Assembly (NCBI GenBank): GCA_017305715.1
Contig: JAFKKG010000010.1
Location: 62,001 to 126,000, forward strand
Direction of reading: 5' to 3'
Length of the DNA stretch: 64,000 bases
Origin: Hyphomicrobiales bacterium
GTDB taxonomy: Bacteria > Pseudomonadota > Alphaproteobacteria > Rhizobiales > Xanthobacteraceae
Notes under the pieces: generated by a model
Seen by the model: the letters and a program-made list of their open reading frames with translations, nothing else
Databases searched by the model: none
What the model was told of the DNA's origin: nothing
In this document: positions 40,268 to 47,262 of the stretch, piece after piece
Layout of the letters: each line of letters starts with the position of its first letter
Numbering within the stretch: position 1 is the stretch's first letter
Position numbers and translations under genes: made by a program

Positions 40268-41503
40268 ATGATGCTTTCCAGACAAGCAACAAGAAGCGCC
40301 GCGTTCTCGACGGCGCTCATCGCCACTCTCGCCATCAGCGGCAGTGCCTTTGCCCAAAAAAAATACGATACCGGCGCCTCGGACACCGAAATCAAGATCG
40401 GCAACATCATGCCGTACAGCGGTCCGGCGTCATCCTACGGTCTGATTGGAAAGACCGAGGAAGCCTACTTCAAGATGATCAATGACCAGGGCGGCATCAA
40501 CGGCCGCAAGATCAATTTCATCACCTATGACGACGGCTACAGCCCGCCCAAGGCGGTGGAGCAGGTTCGCAAGCTGGTCGAGAGCGACGAGGTTCTGCTC
40601 GTCTTCAACCCACTCGGCACCCCCTCCAACTCGGCGATCCAGAAGTACCTGAATTCCAAGAAGATCCCGCAGCTCTTCGTCGCGACCGGCGCCACCAAGT
40701 GGAACGACGCAAAGGACTTCCCCTGGACCATCGGCTGGCAGCCCAGCTACCAGAGCGAGGCGCAAATCTACGCCAAGTTCCTGATGAAGGAAAAGCCGGA
40801 CGCCAAGATCGCAATCCTGTATCAGAACGACGATTTCGGTAAGGATTACCTCAAGGGCACCAAGGATGGTTTGGGCGCGAAGGCGTCGCAGATCGTCCTT
40901 GAAGAAAGCTACGAGGTATCGGAGCCCACGATCGACTCCCACATCGTCAAGATCAAGGCCGCCAATCCCGACGTGCTGCTGATCTACACGACGCCGAAGT
41001 TCGGTGCCCAGACCATCAAGAAGACCGCCGAACTGAACTGGAAGCCGCTCCAGATCATCACCAACGTATCGGCTTCGGTCGGCAGCGTGATGCAGCCGGC
41101 CGGCTTTGAAAACGCCCAGGGCGTGTTGTCCGCAGCCTACGCCAAGGACGGCGCGGATTCGCAGTGGGACAACGATCCCGGCATGAAGAAGTGGAGCGCC
41201 TTCCTCGACAAGTACATGCCCGGCGCCAACAAGACCGACGGCAATCTGGTCTATGGTTACGGCGTTGCGCAGACGCTGGTGAAGGTACTCCAGATGTGCG
41301 GCGACGATTTGACCCGCGCCAACGTCATGAAGCAGGCCGCAAGCCTGAAGGACTTCGAGCCTGACACCCTGCTGCCGGGCGTGAAGATCAACACCAGCGC
41401 CACCGATTTTGCGCCCATCAGCCAGTTGCAGATGCAGCGGTTCAAGGGCGAGAAGTGGGAACTGTTCGGCCCGATCATCAGCGGCGACGTCAACACCAAT
41501 TAA
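40268..41503 (+). CDS. ABC transporter substrate-binding protein, tandem copy 1
   Basis: This 411-residue periplasmic type I binding protein (Peripla_BP_6/LivK family) has a Sec signal peptide (AALIATLAI-like core ending GSAFA) and a mature start QKKYDTGASDTEIKIGNIMP. ATG codons at 40268 and 40271 are both usable; AGGAG at 40261-40265 is spaced better for the second. A characteristic hinge-lobe motif is YQNDDFGKDYL. The C-terminal half (VLQMCGDDLTRANVMKQAAS) is most like copy 2. It lies 36 bp after livM and is followed by a strong terminator. Likely ligands are carboxylic acids used by the neighbouring CoA pathway. Confidence 0.88.
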   Translation: MMLSRQATRSAAFSTALIATLAISGSAFAQKKYDTGASDTEIKIGNIMPYSGPASSYGLIGKTEEAYFKMINDQGGINGRKINFITYDDGYSPPKAVEQVRKLVESDEVLLVFNPLGTPSNSAIQKYLNSKKIPQLFVATGATKWNDAKDFPWTIGWQPSYQSEAQIYAKFLMKEKPDAKIAILYQNDDFGKDYLKGTKDGLGAKASQIVLEESYEVSEPTIDSHIVKIKAANPDVLLIYTTPKFGAQTIKKTAELNWKPLQIITNVSASVGSVMQPAGFENAQGVLSAAYAKDGADSQWDNDPGMKKWSAFLDKYMPGANKTDGNLVYGYGVAQTLVKVLQMCGDDLTRANVMKQAASLKDFEPDTLLPGVKINTSATDFAPISQLQMQRFKGEKWELFGPIISGDVNTN

Positions 41504-41543
41504 TGTTGCGTTGCGGCCGGTCAAACGGCCCCGGAAAAGCGGC

Positions 41544-41579
41544 AAAAGCCCTCTGCGACACAGGTCGCAGAGGGCTTTT
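41544..41579 (+). terminator. Rho-independent terminator after binding protein copy 1
   Basis: AAAAGCCCTCTGCGAC and GTCGCAGAGGGCTTTT are perfect 16-bp arms around a 4-nt loop, with the T-run on the + strand and A-run upstream. It could work in both directions. It lies 40 bp beyond the stop codon. Confidence 0.9.
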
Positions 41580-41598
41580 CATTGACGCTCCGTTCGAA

Positions 41599-41617
41599 GC
41601 ATATTCAATGCGGCTGC
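41599..41617 (+). repeat. Conserved post-terminator element, copy a
   Basis: The sequence gcatattcaatgcggctgc begins about 19 bp after the terminator and 44 bp before binding protein copy 2. It matches elements at 42964 and 44352 (core TATTCAAT followed by a GC-rich triplet run). It may be a promoter part or a relic of the duplicated unit. Confidence 0.6.
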
Positions 41618-41642
41618 CTGCAAGAAAATACGGGATACCGGC

Positions 41643-42866
41643 ATGTCTGGAATTGGTTCACGAGCTGGCATTTTCGCCATCACCGTTTTGCTGGCCGCAA
41701 CGAGCGGCAGCGCCTGCGCCGAGAAGAAATACGATCCCGGGGCAAGCGATACGGAAATCAAGATCGGCAACATCGTGCCTTACAGCGGACCGGCATCCGC
41801 CTATGGCACGATCGGCAAGACCGAAGAGGCCTACTTCAGGAAGATCAACGCGGAAGGCGGCATCAATGGCCGCAAGATCACCTTCATCAGCTACGACGAC
41901 GGCTACAATCCGCAGAAGGCGGTCGAGCAGGCGCGCAGGCTGGTCGAGAGCGATCAGGTGCTGCTGGTGTTCAATCCGCTCGGCACCCCTTCGAACGTGG
42001 CAACCCAGAAATATTTCAATTCAAAGCAGGTCCCGCAACTGCTCGTGGCCTCCGGCGCCACCCGATGGAACAATCCGAAGGACTTTCCATGGACGATGGG
42101 CTGGCAGCCCAGTTACCAGAGCGAAGCGCGTAGCTACGCAAAATTTTTAATGGCGGAGCAGCCGTCGGCAAAAATCGGCGTGCTCTATCAAAATGACGAT
42201 TTCGGCAAGGACTACCTCAAGGGACTGAAAGACGAACTGGGCAGCAAGGTCTCCATGATCGTCGCCGAAGAGAGCTACGAGACATCGGAGCCGACCATCG
42301 ACAACCACGTCTACAAGCTGAAGGCTTCCGGCGCCGACGTCCTCATCAACATCTCCACGCCGAAGTTCGCCGCCCAGACCATCAAGAAAGTCGCAGAGCT
42401 GGGTTGGAAGCCGTTGCACATCATGACCAGCGTTTCGGCGTCGGTCGGTGGCGTCATCAAGCCGGCCGGTTATGAGAATTCGCAAGGCATTCTTTCGGCC
42501 GCCTACCTCAAGGACGGCGCCGACCCGCAGTGGGACGACGATCCCGGCATGAAAAAATTTCTGGCGTTTCTCGAAAAATACTATCCGGAGGGCAACAGGA
42601 TCGACGGAACCATCATCTATGGGTACAGCGCAGCGCAAACCATGGTGAAAGTGCTTCAGATGTGCGGCGACGATCTGACCCGCGCCAACGTGATGAAGCA
42701 GGCAGCGAGTTTGAAGGATTTCGTTCCCGATACCTTGCTGCCCGGCATCAAGATCAACACCTCCGCCACCAAATTCGTCGCGATCGATCAGTTACAGATG
42801 ATGCGGTTCAAGGGCGAGAAGTGGGAGCTGTTCGGCGACATCATCAGCGGCCAACTGAGCCATTAA
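41643..42866 (+). CDS. ABC transporter substrate-binding protein, tandem copy 2
   Basis: This 407-residue paralogue of copy 1 has a Sec signal peptide (IFAITVLLAATSGSACA) and a mature start EKKYDPGASDTEIKIGNIVP. It differs from the others at several otherwise constant places, for example LLVASGATRWNN where the rest have LFVATGATKWND, and PSAKIGVLYQNDDFG. The segment TEEAYFRKINAEGGINGRKI is shared with copy 3, while the C-terminal VLQMCGDDLTRANVMKQAAS is shared with copy 1. No transporter subunits accompany it; it presumably feeds livHMGF. A weak ribosome site precedes the ATG. Confidence 0.87.
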   Translation: MSGIGSRAGIFAITVLLAATSGSACAEKKYDPGASDTEIKIGNIVPYSGPASAYGTIGKTEEAYFRKINAEGGINGRKITFISYDDGYNPQKAVEQARRLVESDQVLLVFNPLGTPSNVATQKYFNSKQVPQLLVASGATRWNNPKDFPWTMGWQPSYQSEARSYAKFLMAEQPSAKIGVLYQNDDFGKDYLKGLKDELGSKVSMIVAEESYETSEPTIDNHVYKLKASGADVLINISTPKFAAQTIKKVAELGWKPLHIMTSVSASVGGVIKPAGYENSQGILSAAYLKDGADPQWDDDPGMKKFLAFLEKYYPEGNRIDGTIIYGYSAAQTMVKVLQMCGDDLTRANVMKQAASLKDFVPDTLLPGIKINTSATKFVAIDQLQMMRFKGEKWELFGDIISGQLSH

Positions 42867-42911
42867 TTCCATCTCGCGGGCCGTCCGCCCCGGGAGATCA
42901 GACTAAAGACC

Positions 42912-42943
42912 GCCCCCCGCGGCATCGTCCCGGGGGGCTTTTT
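42912..42943 (+). terminator. Rho-independent terminator after binding protein copy 2
   Basis: GCCCCCCG (42912-42919) pairs with CGGGGGGC (42931-42938), followed by TTTTT. It lies 45 bp after the stop codon, at nearly the same spacing as in the other copies. Confidence 0.85.
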
Positions 42944-42963
42944 GTTGCCCGGCGCGGCCGAAA

Positions 42964-42980
42964 GGTATTCAATGCCGCCA
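42964..42980 (+). repeat. Conserved post-terminator element, copy b
   Basis: The sequence ggtattcaatgccgcca begins 20 bp after the T-run of the preceding terminator and 82 bp before the next start codon. Its core TATTCAATGCCGCC is nearly identical to the 44352 copy. Confidence 0.6.
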
Positions 42981-43045
42981 GCAGCCGCCAAGTGCCGCAC
43001 ATCCAAAAAAAACGACACATTTCATCGTGGTCCAGGGAGATCAAA

Positions 43046-44275
43046 ATGCCTGCTATCCATTTGCGATTGGGGGCCTTTTCGGCTGCCCTCGCATTGCTTG
43101 CCGCCACCAGCAGCGGCGCGCTTGCCCAGAAGAAATACGACGTCGGCGCCAGCGACACGGAAATCAAGATCGGCAACATCATGCCTTACAGCGGACCTGC
43201 TTCCGCGTACGGCGTGATCGGCAAGACCGAAGAGGCCTACTTCCGGAAGATCAATGCCGAAGGCGGCATCAACGGCCGCAAGATAACCTTCATCAGCTAT
43301 GACGACGCCTACTCGCCGCCCAAGACGGTCGAGCAGGCGCGCAAGCTGGTGGAGAGCGACGAAGTCCTGATCGTGTTCAATCCGCTCGGCACGCCGCCGA
43401 ACTCGGCGATCCAGAAATACATGAACCAGAAGAAAGTGCCGCAACTGTTCGTCGCCACCGGCGCCACCAAATGGAACGATCCCAAGGAGTTTCCCTGGAC
43501 CATGGGCTGGCAACCCAACTACCAGAGCGAAACCATCATCTACGCAAAGTACATCCTGAAGAACAAGCCGGACGCGAAGATCGCCGTGCTGTATCAGAAC
43601 GACGATTACGGCAAGGATTACCTCAAGGGATTGAAGGACGGTCTCGGCGCCAAAGCCGCGTCGATGATCGTGATGGAAGAAAGCTACGAAGTCTCCGAGC
43701 CGACCATCGACTCCCACATCGTCAAGCTCAAGGCGACTGGCGCCGATGTTTTCATGAACATCACAACGCCGAAATTCGCGGCGCAGGCGATCAAGAAGAA
43801 CATGGAGATCGGCTGGAGGCCGCTGCATTTCCTCAACAACGTCTCGGCCTCGGTCGGCAGCGTCATCAAGCCGGCCGGCTTCGAAAACGCGCAAGACATC
43901 ATCTCGTCGAACTATCTGAAGGATCCGACTGATCCGCAGTGGAAAAACGATGCAGGGATGAAGGGCTGGAACGAGTTCCTCGACAAGTACTACCCCGAAG
44001 CCAACCGCGCCGACGCGTCGGTGATGTACGGCTACACGGTGGCCCAGGGCCTCGTGCACGTGTTGAAAGCCTGCGGCGACAACCTGACGCGCGAGAACAT
44101 CATGAAGCAGGCCGCAAGCATCAAGGAGCTCGAGCTTGGCGGGCTGCTGCCGGGCATCAAGGTGAATACCTCGGCGACCGACTTCGCCCCGATCTCGCAA
44201 TTGCAACTCATGAAGTTCAAGGGCGAGGGCTGGGACCTGTTCGGCGATATCCTCAGCGGCGACGTCGGCGGTTAA
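43046..44275 (+). CDS. ABC transporter substrate-binding protein, tandem copy 3
   Basis: This 409-residue type I binding protein starts at the ATG at 43046, preceded by AGGGAGATC. The open frame extends upstream through the previous gene but has no signal peptide there. The signal peptide is RLGAFSAALALLAATSSGAL, with cleavage after ALA and mature start QKKYDVGASDTEIKIG. N-terminal segment TEEAYFRKINAEGGINGRKI matches copy 2, while the middle (YAKYILKNKPDAKIAVLYQN, AASMIVMEES) matches copy 4. Copy 3 is thus mosaic-like. A strong terminator follows. Confidence 0.88.
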   Translation: MPAIHLRLGAFSAALALLAATSSGALAQKKYDVGASDTEIKIGNIMPYSGPASAYGVIGKTEEAYFRKINAEGGINGRKITFISYDDAYSPPKTVEQARKLVESDEVLIVFNPLGTPPNSAIQKYMNQKKVPQLFVATGATKWNDPKEFPWTMGWQPNYQSETIIYAKYILKNKPDAKIAVLYQNDDYGKDYLKGLKDGLGAKAASMIVMEESYEVSEPTIDSHIVKLKATGADVFMNITTPKFAAQAIKKNMEIGWRPLHFLNNVSASVGSVIKPAGFENAQDIISSNYLKDPTDPQWKNDAGMKGWNEFLDKYYPEANRADASVMYGYTVAQGLVHVLKACGDNLTRENIMKQAASIKELELGGLLPGIKVNTSATDFAPISQLQLMKFKGEGWDLFGDILSGDVGG

Positions 44276-44300
44276 CCAAACACCTGACTACTAAAGGAGC

Positions 44301-44331
44301 AGCCCCCGCGGCCTTGCCGCGGGGGCTTTTT
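44301..44331 (+). terminator. Rho-independent terminator after binding protein copy 3
   Basis: AGCCCCCGCGGC and GCCGCGGGGGCT are perfect 12-bp arms with a 3-nt loop (ctt), followed by TTTTT. It starts 25 bp after the stop codon. Confidence 0.9.
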
Positions 44332-44351
44332 CTTGATGGCCATCGCCAAAT

Positions 44352-44370
44352 GGTATTCAATTCCGCCGCG
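44352..44370 (+). repeat. Conserved post-terminator element, copy c
   Basis: The sequence ggtattcaattccgccgcg begins 20 bp after the preceding T-run, matching copies a and b in sequence and spacing. It lies 72 bp before the start of binding protein copy 4. Confidence 0.6.
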
Positions 44371-44442
44371 TCATGGACAAAATCCAGATCAACAAGAGAT
44401 CATGACGAGCACATAAAAATACTTCAAAAAGGGAGACTCGAA

Positions 44443-45672
44443 ATGCCTATTGCCATCGGCAGGTTAGCCATTGCCTCGGCCGCATTCATTGCGTTCGCAG
44501 CGTCGAGCGGCGGCGCGCTCGCTCAAAAAAAATACGACACCGGTGCCAGCGATACCGAAATCAAGATCGGCAACATCATGCCCTATAGCGGGCCCGCCTC
44601 CGCCTATGGCGTGATCGGCAAGACCGAAGCCGCCTACTTCAAGAAGATCAACGATGCCGGCGGCGTCAACGGCCGCAAGATCAACTTCATCAGCTATGAC
44701 GACGCCTACTCGCCGCCGAAAGCCGTCGAGCAGGCGCGCAAGCTGGTGGAGAGCGACGAGGTCCTCCTGATCTTCAACTCGCTCGGAACCCCGTCGAACT
44801 CGGCGATCCAGAAATACATGAACGCGAAGAAGGTGCCGCAACTGTTCGTCGCCACCGGCGCCACCAAGTGGAACGATCCCAAGGATTTCCCCTGGACCAT
44901 GGGCTGGCAGCCCAACTACCAGAGCGAAACCCAGATCTACGCGAAGTACATCCTGAAGAACAAGCCGGACGCCAAGATCGCCGTGATGTATCAGAACGAC
45001 GATTACGGCAAGGACTATTTGAAGGGGCTGAAGGACGGCCTCGGCGCGAAGGCGGCCTCGATGATCGTGATGGAGGAGAGCTTCGAGACATCGGAGCCGA
45101 CGGTCGACAATCATATCGTCAAGCTGAAGTCAACCAACGCGGACATCTTCGTCAACATCGCGACGCCGAAATTCGCCGCGCAGGCGATCAAGAAGATGGG
45201 CGAAATCAACTGGAAGCCGATGCACTTCCTCAACAACGTCTCGGCGTCCGTCGGCAGCGTGATCAAGCCGGCCGGCTTCGAGAACGCGCAGGACATCATC
45301 TCGGCCGCCTATCTGAAGGATGCTTCCGACAAGCAATGGGACAATGATCCCGGCATGAAGGAATTCTACGCCTTCATGAACAAGGACTTTCCGGAAGGCG
45401 ACAAGCTCGACAGTGGCACGGTGGTGGGCTACGGCGTCGCCCAGACCCTGGTTCAGGTGTTGAAACAGTGCGGCGACAACCTCACCCGCGAAAACGTCAT
45501 GAAGCAGGCGGCGAGTCTGAAGGATTTCCGCACCGAGGTCCTGCTGCCCGGCATCAAGATCAACACCGGCCCGACCGACTTCGCCCCGATTTCCTCGCTT
45601 CAGCTGATGCGATTCAAGGGCGACAAATGGGAGCTGTTCGGCGACGTCATCAGCGCTGACGCCGGCGGCTAG
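44443..45672 (+). CDS. ABC transporter substrate-binding protein, tandem copy 4
   Basis: This 409-residue type I binding protein starts at the ATG at 44443, preceded by AAAGGGAGACTC. Its signal peptide (LAIASAAFIAFAASSGGALA) is followed by QKKYDTGASDTEIKIGNIMP. The middle domain (YILKNKPDAKIAVMYQNDDY, AASMIVMEESF) and the C-terminal CGDNLTRENVMKQAAS are closest to copy 3. It is the last of four tandem paralogues behind livGFHM. Different ligand specificity among copies is expected but unproven. Confidence 0.88.
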   Translation: MPIAIGRLAIASAAFIAFAASSGGALAQKKYDTGASDTEIKIGNIMPYSGPASAYGVIGKTEAAYFKKINDAGGVNGRKINFISYDDAYSPPKAVEQARKLVESDEVLLIFNSLGTPSNSAIQKYMNAKKVPQLFVATGATKWNDPKDFPWTMGWQPNYQSETQIYAKYILKNKPDAKIAVMYQNDDYGKDYLKGLKDGLGAKAASMIVMEESFETSEPTVDNHIVKLKSTNADIFVNIATPKFAAQAIKKMGEINWKPMHFLNNVSASVGSVIKPAGFENAQDIISAAYLKDASDKQWDNDPGMKEFYAFMNKDFPEGDKLDSGTVVGYGVAQTLVQVLKQCGDNLTRENVMKQAASLKDFRTEVLLPGIKINTGPTDFAPISSLQLMRFKGDKWELFGDVISADAGG

Positions 45673-45709
45673 CCATTCAGAATCCTGATCGGCCGATTTA
45701 CGGCCTCAC

Positions 45710-45741
45710 CCCCCGCGGCCCGCCCGCGGGGGTTTTCTTTT
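45710..45741 (+). terminator. Rho-independent terminator after binding protein copy 4
   Basis: CCCCCGCGG (45710-45718) pairs with CCGCGGGGG (45724-45732), followed by TTTTCTTTT. It closes the four-gene array 37 bp after the last stop codon. Confidence 0.88.
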
Positions 45742-45793
45742 CCGCTGATTGGTTGGATAACCCGGTTTCCCGTTCGCTGGCTGCCGAGAAACG

Positions 45794-47083
45794 ATGACCG
45801 ACCGACGTCCCCTCCTGCGCGCTATCTTCGATGCGGCCGTCGCGGCCGCGCATCCTGACGTCGTACTGTCGGCGCATTTGCCCCCCGCGCCGAAAGGCCG
45901 GGTGATCTGCCTCGCCGCCGGCAAGGGCGCGGCCGCCCTGGCCGCCGCGGCCGAGCGGCATTATCTCGACCAGCTCGCGCTCGACCCGGAGCGCCTGACC
46001 GGCATCGCCACCACCCGCCACGGCCACGGCGTGCCGACGCGGCGGATCAGGGTGATCGAGGCCGGCCACCCCGTGCCCGACGAGGCCGGGCTGAAAGCCG
46101 CCGACGACACGCTGCGTCTGGCGGCGGAAGCAACCCCGGACGATCTGTTGCTGGTACTGTTGTCTGGCGGCGGTTCGGCCAACTGGATCGCGCCGGTCGA
46201 CGGCGTTTCGTTCGCGCAGAAGCAGCAGGTCAACCGCGCGCTGCTGCGTTCCGGCGCGCCGATCGGCGAGATGAATGTCGTGCGCAAGCACCTGTCGCGG
46301 ATCAAGGGCGGCCGGCTGGCGCGCGCCGGCCACCGCGCCGCCGAAATCGTCACGCTGGCCATTTCGGACGTGCCGCACGACGATCCCTCGGCGATCGCCT
46401 CGGGACCGACCGTGCCGGATCCGACCACGCTGGCGGACGCCCGCGCGCTGGTCGCAAAATACAATCTTTCGATCGACGATGCCGTCCGGCGCGCGCTGGA
46501 CGACCCGAACAACGAGAGTTGCAAGCCCGGCGATCCCGCTTTTGCCCGCGCGCAATTCGAACTGATCGCGCGCCCAAAAGCCTCGCTCGATGCCGCCATC
46601 CGGATCGCCAGGGATGCCGGCTACGCCATCATCGACCTTGGCGCCGATCTGGAGGGCGAAGCGCGCGACGTCGCAGCCGCCCACGCAAAGCTCGCGCTGA
46701 AGGCACGCAGCGAGGGCCAGCGCACCGCGATCCTGTCCGGCGGCGAACTCACCGTGACCGTGCGCGGCAATGGCCGCGGCGGCCCCAACCAGGAATACGC
46801 GCTGGCGCTGGCGGACCTGCTCCAGGACACACCCGGCGTGTCCGCCCTGGCCGGCGATACCGACGGCGCCGACGGCGGCGGCGGCAGCGCGAGCGACCCC
46901 GCAGGTGCAATGATCGACCAGACCACATTCGCAAAAATGAAATCGCTGGGCCTTGATCCCGCGGCCTATCTCGCCAACAACGACGCCACCGCCTTCTTCA
47001 CCGCGACCGGCGATCTGCTGCAGACAGGACCGACACTGACCAATGTCAACGACGTCAGGGTGATCCTGGTCGATCCCGCTTAG
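45794..47083 (+). CDS. Glycerate 2-kinase (DUF4147/MOFRL family)
   Basis: This 429-residue protein has the N-terminal DUF4147 domain with the nucleotide-binding ICLAAGKGAAALAAAAERHY (about residues 37-56) and VVRKHLSRIKGGRLA (about 159-173). The C-terminal MOFRL domain is NGRGGPNQEYALALADLL and AGDTDGADGGGGSASDPAGA. Enzymes of this family phosphorylate D-glycerate to 2-phosphoglycerate in the glyoxylate or serine pathways. Older records call it hydroxypyruvate reductase (TtuD), but the fold is a kinase. It stands alone after the binding-protein terminator. Confidence 0.85.
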   Translation: MTDRRPLLRAIFDAAVAAAHPDVVLSAHLPPAPKGRVICLAAGKGAAALAAAAERHYLDQLALDPERLTGIATTRHGHGVPTRRIRVIEAGHPVPDEAGLKAADDTLRLAAEATPDDLLLVLLSGGGSANWIAPVDGVSFAQKQQVNRALLRSGAPIGEMNVVRKHLSRIKGGRLARAGHRAAEIVTLAISDVPHDDPSAIASGPTVPDPTTLADARALVAKYNLSIDDAVRRALDDPNNESCKPGDPAFARAQFELIARPKASLDAAIRIARDAGYAIIDLGADLEGEARDVAAAHAKLALKARSEGQRTAILSGGELTVTVRGNGRGGPNQEYALALADLLQDTPGVSALAGDTDGADGGGGSASDPAGAMIDQTTFAKMKSLGLDPAAYLANNDATAFFTATGDLLQTGPTLTNVNDVRVILVDPA

Positions 47084-47262
47084 ATCGCGTCATCCCGCGC
47101 AACGGCTTGTCCCCGCGCAACAAGCATTAATGCCTTGTTCAGGATATCAGCAGGAAACCGGCGGCAATCACCGCTTCTAAAAGACGCAGTTCACCACCCT
47201 GCCCCTTAATGGGTCCCGCTCAATTGCCGGGGTGCCGCAAATTGCGGCAGGGGAACACGGAA

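Noticed and set aside
42530-43045. Upstream extension of binding protein copy 3 (and likewise 43939-44442 for copy 4)
   Set aside because: It overlaps the previous gene and its terminator, and the signal peptide and ribosome site mark the internal ATG as the real start.
40268-45741. CRISPR-like interpretation of the regularly spaced repeats in the receptor array
   Set aside because: The repeats are about 1.3 kb apart with full genes between; they are terminators and duplicated leader elements, not a CRISPR array.
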